From the NCBI GenBank assembly GCA_946481195.1, contig CAMLNG010000091.1:1-10381 (forward strand): 10,381 nt of DNA. The letters are read 5' to 3'. How positions within the stretch are numbered: position 1 is the stretch's first letter; each line of letters opens with the position of its first letter. Made by a program: the position numbers and the translations under genes. This document shows positions 5,970-10,381 of this stretch, piece by piece. Source of the DNA: an uncultured Chromatiaceae bacterium. GTDB lineage: Bacteria > Pseudomonadota > Gammaproteobacteria > Enterobacterales > Alteromonadaceae. The notes under the pieces are model-generated. The model was not told where the DNA came from. It saw only the letters and a program-made list of their open reading frames with translations, and searched no databases.

Positions 5970-6684
5970 GCTGCTGGTTCAGGGCCATCACACATCGCTG
6001 CGACACTGTAACTTTGCTCAGCATCAGGTGAATGTCCGCCTCGTTGAGAAAAAACGGTAAGGTTGCAAACAATGCTGCGTCTTTGCGCGCAGCTAAATCC
6101 AGTTTGACCGCTTCGCTGTCGGCAATCGTAAAATCGGCGCGGCGACCGGCGACTAAATCCAACCGGCGCTCCGGTTCATACACCGCCAGACTGCGTTGTT
6201 TCACCGCCGGTTGCTGTTTGATCTGCTCGAAGCTTTCGCCATAAAACCCGGCCGGATTATAAACCCCAATCAATTTGCGCTGCGCCAACGCCAGAAAAGC
6301 TTCGCGCTGGCGCAATTCCGGATATAGCAACAACGTTTGCTGATGGATGAGTACCACATTGTGTTCTTTGCGGTAGGCGTCGCTGAACCAGGCAAACTCA
6401 GCCCGTTGCGGGGTATAAGAGGCGGCAAACAGCAGGTCAACCTGACCTTGCTGCAGCATCTGCATGGCGCGTTTTTCCGGCACAAACTGCAGTTGCAGCC
6501 GGCTGCTGACTTGCGATAACAGCTGCCGGATCAGCTCGATATCCCGGCCTTTCACCGTCTCGTCAGTCACTTCAACATAAGGCCGCCAACTGGCGTTGTA
6601 AGCCATCCGCAGTGCAGCCGGGCATTCGGCAGCAAATGCAGCGGGCACCAACCAGCAACAGAACAGCGGCCACCACAGACGCAT
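5911..6684 (-). CDS. Periplasmic substrate-binding protein, bacterial family 3 type
   Basis: This 257-aa protein starts with a Sec signal (hydrophobic 3-17, cleavage near AFA-AE, 16-20). The mature region follows the type-II periplasmic binding fold of amino-acid ABC-transporter receptors: LRMAYNASWRPYVE (25-38), KGRDIELIRQLLSQV (45-59), LQLQFVPEKRAMQMLQQGQVD (63-83) and FAWFSDAYRKEHNVVL (97-112). Late elements are GRRADFTIADSEAV (180-193) and LPFFLNEADIHLMLSK (209-224). Cys21 and Cys231 could form a disulfide. No permease or ATPase lies nearby, so it may be an orphan sensor-type protein or a receptor shared with a distant transporter. Upstream GGAA about 8 nt from the start supports initiation at 6684. 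The 3' end overlaps the convergent VC0807-family gene. Ligand unknown. Confidence 0.85.
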   Translation of the reverse strand: MRLWWPLFCCWLVPAAFAAECPAALRMAYNASWRPYVEVTDETVKGRDIELIRQLLSQVSSRLQLQFVPEKRAMQMLQQGQVDLLFAASYTPQRAEFAWFSDAYRKEHNVVLIHQQTLLLYPELRQREAFLALAQRKLIGVYNPAGFYGESFEQIKQQPAVKQRSLAVYEPERRLDLVAGRRADFTIADSEAVKLDLAARKDAALFATLPFFLNEADIHLMLSKVTVSQRCVMALNQQLTARGKMTPAAAPSALGSD

Positions 6685-6714
6685 CGGTTTTTTCCATCAG
6701 ACTGAGAAAATCTG

Positions 6715-6745
6715 ACTATAGCGCAAATTCTGCAATGACGGCCAA
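6715..6745 (-). promoter_or_regulatory. Candidate promoter of the family-3 binding-protein gene
   Basis: On the minus strand TTGGCC (6740-6745) and a good -10 element TATAGT (6715-6720) are separated by 19 nt, longer than ideal. No terminator is evident in the 68-bp gap after metC, so read-through from metC is also possible. Confidence 0.35.
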
Positions 6746-6752
6746 CGGCCAG

Positions 6753-7931
6753 TTAACGCGGCAACACCGCCTGCATCCGGTCAAAAGCGGCAGCAAGATC
6801 GGCGATTAAATCTGCCGGGTCTTCCAGACCAATATGTAAGCGGATCAAAGGCCCCTGATAAGGCCATGTCGTCACAGAGCGTAATGCCTGCACATCGAGG
6901 TTGGCCAGCACCAGACTTTCATAACCGCCCCAGGAAAAACCCATCTTAAAATGCTGCATGCCTTCGACAAAGGCTGTGACTGCCGCCAAATCGCCTTGTT
7001 TCAACACAAAAGAAAACAGGCCGTTACTGCCGGAGAAATCCCGTTTAAACAGCGCATGGCCGGGATGCTGCGGCAGCGCCGGATGTAAAATCGTGGCGAC
7101 TTCCGGCCGCTGTGCCAGCCACTCCACCACCTGCTGTGTATTGCGTTCATGTTGTGCCAGCCGCACGCCTAATGTCCGCAGGCCGCGTGCAGCCAGATAA
7201 ACATCATCGGCCGAGGCACAATACCCCAGCAAATAACTGTGCTCGCGTAGCTGTGGCCAGTGTTTGGCATTAGCGCTGGCGGTGCCGAGCATCACATCAG
7301 AATGGCCGCAAATGTATTTAGTCGCCGCCTGAATCGAGATATCCACACCCATAACAAATGGCTGACATAAAATCGGCGAGGCCCAGGTGTTGTCGAGGAT
7401 GGTGACAATGTTATGCGCTTTGGCCACAGCACAAATGGCCGGCACGTCCTGTACTTCCATGGTCAGAGAACAAGGCGACTCCAGATAAATCACCCTGGTG
7501 TTGGGGCGGATCAATGCGGCGATGCCAGCGCCAATCAAAGGGTCGTAATAAGTAGTTTCAATGCCCAGCGGTTTTAACACTTTGTCGCACAAAGCGCGGG
7601 TGGGCTCATAGGCCGCATCAACCATCAGCAGATGGTCACCGGTTTTAAGAAATGCCAATAATGCCCCGCTTATTGCCGCAGCGCCGCTTGGATACAAAGC
7701 GCAGCCAGCACCACCTTCTAAGGCACAGACCGCGTCGCTGAAGGCAAAATGCGTCTGAGTGCCGCGCCGGCCATAATAAGGCACCTGCTCGCCGCGATGG
7801 CGCACTGCATGTTTCATCTCGGCCATACTGTCGAACACTACGGTCGAGGCCCGCACCACCGGCACGTTGACACTGTAACCGGCCCATTTGCGGGCTCGAC
7901 CGGCATGCACAATCCGCGTTGCAACTTTCAT
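6753..7931 (-). CDS. metC: Cystathionine beta-lyase
   Basis: This cytoplasmic PLP enzyme cleaves cystathionine to homocysteine, pyruvate and ammonia, the penultimate step of methionine synthesis. At 392 aa it is close to the E. coli enzyme (395). Features of the Cys/Met-metabolism PLP family include YYGRRGT (52-58), LYPSGAAA (79-86), DAAYEPTR (105-112), LDNTWASP (179-186), the PLP lysine in AATKYICGHSDVMLGT (Lys205, 203-218) and IRLHIGLEDPADL (363-375). The FSWGGYESL stretch (332-340) favours beta-lyase over cystathionine gamma-synthase or gamma-lyase. I choose the start at 7931 (MKVATRIVHAG) because AAAGGTGA stands 7 nt upstream; the longer in-frame start at 7949 would place that site inside the coding region. 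A met-box-like operator overlaps the predicted start site. Substrate assignment is strong but made by motif. Confidence 0.93.
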   Translation of the reverse strand: MKVATRIVHAGRARKWAGYSVNVPVVRASTVVFDSMAEMKHAVRHRGEQVPYYGRRGTQTHFAFSDAVCALEGGAGCALYPSGAAAISGALLAFLKTGDHLLMVDAAYEPTRALCDKVLKPLGIETTYYDPLIGAGIAALIRPNTRVIYLESPCSLTMEVQDVPAICAVAKAHNIVTILDNTWASPILCQPFVMGVDISIQAATKYICGHSDVMLGTASANAKHWPQLREHSYLLGYCASADDVYLAARGLRTLGVRLAQHERNTQQVVEWLAQRPEVATILHPALPQHPGHALFKRDFSGSNGLFSFVLKQGDLAAVTAFVEGMQHFKMGFSWGGYESLVLANLDVQALRSVTTWPYQGPLIRLHIGLEDPADLIADLAAAFDRMQAVLPR

Positions 7932-7943
7932 TTTATCACCTTT

Positions 7944-7959
7944 AGACATCTGGATGGCT
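7944..7959. promoter_or_regulatory. Candidate MetJ operator (two tandem met boxes)
   Basis: AGACATCT (7944-7951) matches the met box AGACGTCT at 7 of 8 positions, and the adjoining GGATGGCT (7952-7959) at 5 of 8. MetJ binds cooperatively to two or more tandem 8-bp boxes. The pair covers the predicted metC transcription start (near 7954), just upstream of the ribosome site, which suits repression by MetJ with S-adenosylmethionine. Confidence 0.5.
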
Positions 7960-7960
7960 T

Positions 7961-7990
7961 ATCTTAAAGGAAGGCCGGTCCGGTTGACCA
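7961..7990 (-). promoter_or_regulatory. Candidate metC promoter
   Basis: On the minus strand this is TGGTCA (7985-7990), an 18-nt spacer and TAAGAT (7961-7966). It would start transcription within the met boxes, giving a leader of about 23 nt. The match is moderate. Confidence 0.4.
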
Positions 7991-8027
7991 GCACAATTCC
8001 CGGCTTTAACCAGCCATCGCGACAAAT

Positions 8028-8057
8028 TTGCCGGGCCTGTCGCGCTCAGCATACACT
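8028..8057 (+). promoter_or_regulatory. Candidate promoter of the sugar-type binding-protein gene
   Basis: TTGCCG (8028-8033), an 18-nt spacer and TACACT (8052-8057) would start transcription near 8064, leaving a leader of about 29 nt. The match is moderate and made by eye. Confidence 0.3.
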
Positions 8058-8092
8058 GAATATATCTAGCTGATCTGAACGAGAACCTCTGT

Positions 8093-9151
8093 ATGCGCTG
8101 GTTGCTTTGCTGTTGCCTGCTGCCATTTTTAGCCACAGCCAGACCATCTGTTCTGTTCGTTAATCCATCGTTGATTTCCGACCCTTTTTTTATGCAGGTC
8201 GAAGCGGTCGCCCGTGTCGCGGCAGAGCAGCTGGATTTGGATCTGACCATTATCAATGGCGATGCAAACCGGTTGTTACAACAGCAAAAACTGACGGAAT
8301 ACCTGCAAAAGCATCAACCCGATTATGCCATAGTCCAACCTTATACCAGCGCCGGTGCCCAGCTGATGGAGCTGCTGGCGAAGTATCCGGTCAAATTTAT
8401 CACGCTGGAACACATGTGGCAGCCGGAAGAAGTACCTAAGGTCGGCCGGCCCGGCGAGCGTTACCCGAACTGGCTGGCTGAACTCTATTTCGATAATGTG
8501 CTGGCGAGCCAGCAAATGACGCTGGCATTACTGCAGGCCTGCCCCAGTGCCGATCAGCTGATTGGCATTAACGGCATGATCAACTATGAAACCGACCGGC
8601 GCGCCGAAGGTGTGTATCAGGCGATGCGCCAGCGTGGTGGCACTGTGCATCAGATTGTCAGCGGCAAATGGGAGCGGCAGCTCGCCGCCGAACAAAGCCG
8701 CCAGCTGCTGCGGCGTTATCCGGACAGCCGGTTGATTTGGGCCGCCTCCGACTGGATGGCGCTGGGAGTACTGGAAAGTCTCGGGCCTGCAGCCAGTCAA
8801 TATTGTGTTGGCGGTTTTGATTGGATCCCGGAAGCGCAAAAAGCCATAGCCCAGGGGCAGCTGAAAGCATCTGCCGGCGGCCACTTCACGATGGCAGCTT
8901 TTGCGCTGGTGCTGATTTATGACCATGCCCATGGTGCCTTACCGCAGCCATTGCCTGATGTGCCTTTGTTGCAGCTGGATATCCTGACCCGGCAAAACCT
9001 GGCCGATTATCAGCCGCTGTTGCGGGCGGGTCAGTGGCGGCACATTGATTTTCGCCGCTTCAGTCTGCATCACAATCCGGCGCAGCCACACTACAACTTT
9101 TCCGTGCAGACTGCGCTAAAACAGCTAAAGGCCCGTAACAAAGCGCAGTAA
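8093..9151 (+). CDS. Periplasmic substrate-binding protein, ribose-binding/LacI-type fold
   Basis: This 352-aa exported protein has a short Sec signal (hydrophobic 3-14, cleavage near ATA-R, 14-17); three early cysteines (6-8) do not form a lipobox. The mature part has the type-I periplasmic binding fold: SVLFVNPSLISDPFFMQVEAVA (19-40, opening strand and helix), HQPDYAIVQPYTSAGAQLMELL (74-95), LIGINGMINYETDRRAEGVYQA (156-177), LIWAASDWMALGVLESL (214-230) and YCVGGFDWIPEAQKAIAQGQLKAS (237-260). The last two are the typical LacI/ribose-binding signature. No ABC transporter or chemoreceptor gene is in the window, so it is an orphan here and could serve a sensor kinase or cyclase (as LuxP does for LuxQ) or a distant transporter. 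The ligand cannot be told. The ribosome site is poor (GAGAA 9 nt upstream). A strong hairpin follows the stop. Confidence 0.85.
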   Translation: MRWLLCCCLLPFLATARPSVLFVNPSLISDPFFMQVEAVARVAAEQLDLDLTIINGDANRLLQQQKLTEYLQKHQPDYAIVQPYTSAGAQLMELLAKYPVKFITLEHMWQPEEVPKVGRPGERYPNWLAELYFDNVLASQQMTLALLQACPSADQLIGINGMINYETDRRAEGVYQAMRQRGGTVHQIVSGKWERQLAAEQSRQLLRRYPDSRLIWAASDWMALGVLESLGPAASQYCVGGFDWIPEAQKAIAQGQLKASAGGHFTMAAFALVLIYDHAHGALPQPLPDVPLLQLDILTRQNLADYQPLLRAGQWRHIDFRRFSLHHNPAQPHYNFSVQTALKQLKARNKAQ

Positions 9152-9154
9152 TCA

Positions 9155-9179
9155 GCTGGCGCCCTTGGCGGGCGCCGGC
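9155..9179 (+). terminator. Strong GC-rich hairpin after the binding-protein gene
   Basis: GGCGCCC (9158-9164), loop TTGGC and GGGCGCC (9170-9176) pair perfectly, and one wobble pair plus two further pairs extend the stem to 10 bp (9155-9179). It starts 4 bp after the stop codon. No T-run follows directly. Its loop contains the predicted -35 element of ubiD. Confidence 0.55.
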
Positions 9180-9192
9180 ATCACTGTATAAT
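9165..9192 (+). promoter_or_regulatory. ubiD promoter
   Basis: TTGGCG (9165-9170), a 16-nt spacer and a perfect TATAAT (9187-9192) are present. Transcription should start near 9199, giving a leader of about 31 nt. This is the best -10 element in the window. Confidence 0.65.
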
Positions 9193-9216
9193 GCCGGTCC
9201 ATTACCGGCACCTTTT
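9192..9216 (+). terminator. Hairpin with T-run straddling the ubiD start site
   Basis: TGCCGGT (9192-9198), loop CCATT and ACCGGCA (9204-9210) are followed by CCTTTT, a plausible intrinsic terminator for transcripts reading through from the binding-protein gene. The predicted ubiD start site (about 9199) lies in the loop, so ubiD's own transcript would lack the left arm and escape. Confidence 0.5.
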
Positions 9217-9229
9217 CAGCAGGTCCTGA

Positions 9230-10381
9230 ATGAAATACAAAGACTTACGAGACTTCATCGCGCAACTGGAACAACGCGGCCTGTTGCATCGCATCAGCGC
9301 CGAAATCGATCCGGTGCTGGAGATGACCGAAATCGCTGATCGCACGCTGCGTGCCGGCGGCCCTGCCTTATTATTCGAAAATCCAAAAGGTTACGACATT
9401 CCGGTGCTGGCGAATTTGTTCGGCACCCCTGAGCGCGTCGCGCTCGGCATGGGCCAGACCGAAGTGTCGGCGCTGAGGGAAGTCGGCAAACTGCTGGCAT
9501 TTTTAAAAGAACCTGAGCCACCAAAAGGCTTAAAAGATGCCTTCAGCAAACTGCCGATTTTTAAGCAGGTGCTGAATATGTCACCGAAAGATGTGCGTAA
9601 AGCGCCTTGTCAGCAAGTGGTGAAAAGCGGTGATGACGTCGATTTAACTAAATTGCCAGTGATGACCTGCTGGCCGGGCGACGCCGCGCCTTTAATCACC
9701 TGGGGGCTTACTGTCACCCGCGGTCCGCATAAAGAGCGGCAGAACCTCGGTATTTACCGCCAGCAGGTGCTGGGTAAAAACAAAGTCATTATGCGCTGGT
9801 TGTCACACCGCGGCGGCGCGCTGGATTTTCTCGAGTGGCAAAAAGCCCATCCGGGCCAGCGTTTTCCGGTTTCTGTTGCTTTAGGTGCTGATCCGGCGAC
9901 TATCTTAGGTGCAGTCACCCCGGTGCCGGATTCTTTATCAGAATACGCCTTTGCCGGTTTGCTGCGCGGTGATAACACCGAAGTGGTCAAATGTATCAGC
10001 AATGATTTGCAGGTGCCGGCCAGCGCCGAGTTTGTGCTGGAAGGTTATCTGGAACCCGGTGAAATGGCGCCTGAAGGCCCTTATGGCGACCACACCGGTT
10101 ATTACAACGAAATCGATTCGTTCCCGGTCTTTACCGTCACCCATATCACGCACCGCGAACAACCGATTTATCACAGTACTTACACCGGCCGGCCACCGGA
10201 TGAACCGGCAATTTTGGGTGTGGCGCTGAACGAAGTGTTTATCCCACTGCTGCAAAAGCAATTCCCGGAAATCGTTGATTTTTATCTGCCACCGGAAGGT
10301 TGTTCTTACCGTCTGGCCGTCGTCACGATGAAAAAACAGTACCCCGGCCATGCCAAACGCGTGATGATGGGCGTCTGGTCG
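9230..10381 (+). CDS. ubiD: 3-octaprenyl-4-hydroxybenzoate carboxy-lyase (partial, 3' end beyond right edge)
   Basis: UbiD decarboxylates 3-polyprenyl-4-hydroxybenzoate, an early step of ubiquinone synthesis, using prenylated FMN made by UbiX, with Mn2+ and K+. The 384 visible residues stay colinear with E. coli UbiD (497 aa) and are nearly identical over long blocks such as [15 protein letters not shown] (41-55), [19 protein letters not shown] (153-171), [12 protein letters not shown] (188-199), [13 protein letters not shown] (315-327) and CSYRLAVVT (358-366). Numbering runs 3 behind E. coli. Asn172 and Glu238 match the Mn2+ ligands (E. coli 175 and 241), and Asp287 in YGDHTGYY matches the proton donor (290). 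The start at 9230 (MKYKDLRDF) has AGG 6 nt upstream. About 110 residues, including the C-terminal part, lie beyond the edge. The gene has its own strong promoter. Confidence 0.97.
   Translation, partial: MKYKDLRDFIAQLEQRGLLHRISAEIDPVLEMTEIADRTLRAGGPALLFENPKGYDIPVLANLFGTPERVALGMGQTEVSALREVGKLLAFLKEPEPPKGLKDAFSKLPIFKQVLNMSPKDVRKAPCQQVVKSGDDVDLTKLPVMTCWPGDAAPLITWGLTVTRGPHKERQNLGIYRQQVLGKNKVIMRWLSHRGGALDFLEWQKAHPGQRFPVSVALGADPATILGAVTPVPDSLSEYAFAGLLRGDNTEVVKCISNDLQVPASAEFVLEGYLEPGEMAPEGPYGDHTGYYNEIDSFPVFTVTHITHREQPIYHSTYTGRPPDEPAILGVALNEVFIPLLQKQFPEIVDFYLPPEGCSYRLAVVTMKKQYPGHAKRVMMGVWS

Noticed and set aside
7942..8256. Minus-strand 104-codon open frame between metC and the next gene
   Set aside because: It runs across the metC promoter and the start of the opposite-strand gene and shows no recognisable motif.
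8528..8932. Minus-strand 134-codon open frame
   Set aside because: It is antisense to the LacI-type binding-protein gene, which has clear domain motifs and a signal peptide in its own frame.
9938..10351. Minus-strand 137-codon open frame
   Set aside because: It lies wholly opposite the highly conserved ubiD coding sequence and resembles no family; it is a shadow of codon bias.

Overview
The window reads as a chromosomal core segment of a gammaproteobacterium. UbiD, MetC and bacterioferritin are all of the gammaproteobacterial type, and the mix of a VC0807-family membrane protein, orphan periplasmic binding proteins and a DUF1800/DUF1501 pair suits the Alteromonadales and relatives (Rheinheimera or Alishewanella-like). 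The genus is an inference from gene content, not a measured identity. Base composition looks even throughout. I saw no tRNA, rRNA, insertion sequence, phage gene or CRISPR array.

Layout, left to right. (1) 1-280, minus strand: 5' two thirds of a bacterioferritin gene (93 residues visible) with a possible Fur-controlled promoter. (2) 507-1774, minus strand: a two-gene operon of a PadR repressor and a six-helix membrane protein, translationally coupled by an ATGA overlap. Its promoter carries a palindrome and a repeated 15-mer, a clear autoregulation layout. (3) 2078-5069, minus strand: a two-gene operon exporting a DUF1800 protein (Sec-type signal) and a DUF1501 protein (twin-arginine signal), closed by an intrinsic terminator. 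(4) 5256-5969, plus strand: a VC0807-family membrane protein, divergent from the DUF1800 gene. The shared region holds a CpxR-like GTAAA-N6-GTAAA motif. (5) 5911-6684, minus strand: a family-3-type periplasmic binding protein whose 3' end overlaps the VC0807 gene by 59 bp tail to tail. (6) 6753-7931, minus strand: cystathionine beta-lyase, with a MetJ-type met box over its predicted transcription start. (7) 8093-9151, plus strand: a second orphan periplasmic binding protein of the sugar-binding/LacI fold. (8) 9230 to the right edge, plus strand: UbiD of ubiquinone synthesis (384 residues visible), whose promoter is interleaved with hairpins.

The genes do not form one pathway. They are independent short transcription units for iron storage, methionine synthesis, quinone synthesis, envelope or secreted proteins, and solute sensing. 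The least understood module is the DUF1800-DUF1501 operon with its possible envelope-stress input. The most informative regulatory sites are the PadR operator, the met box and the ubiD promoter embedded in hairpins.
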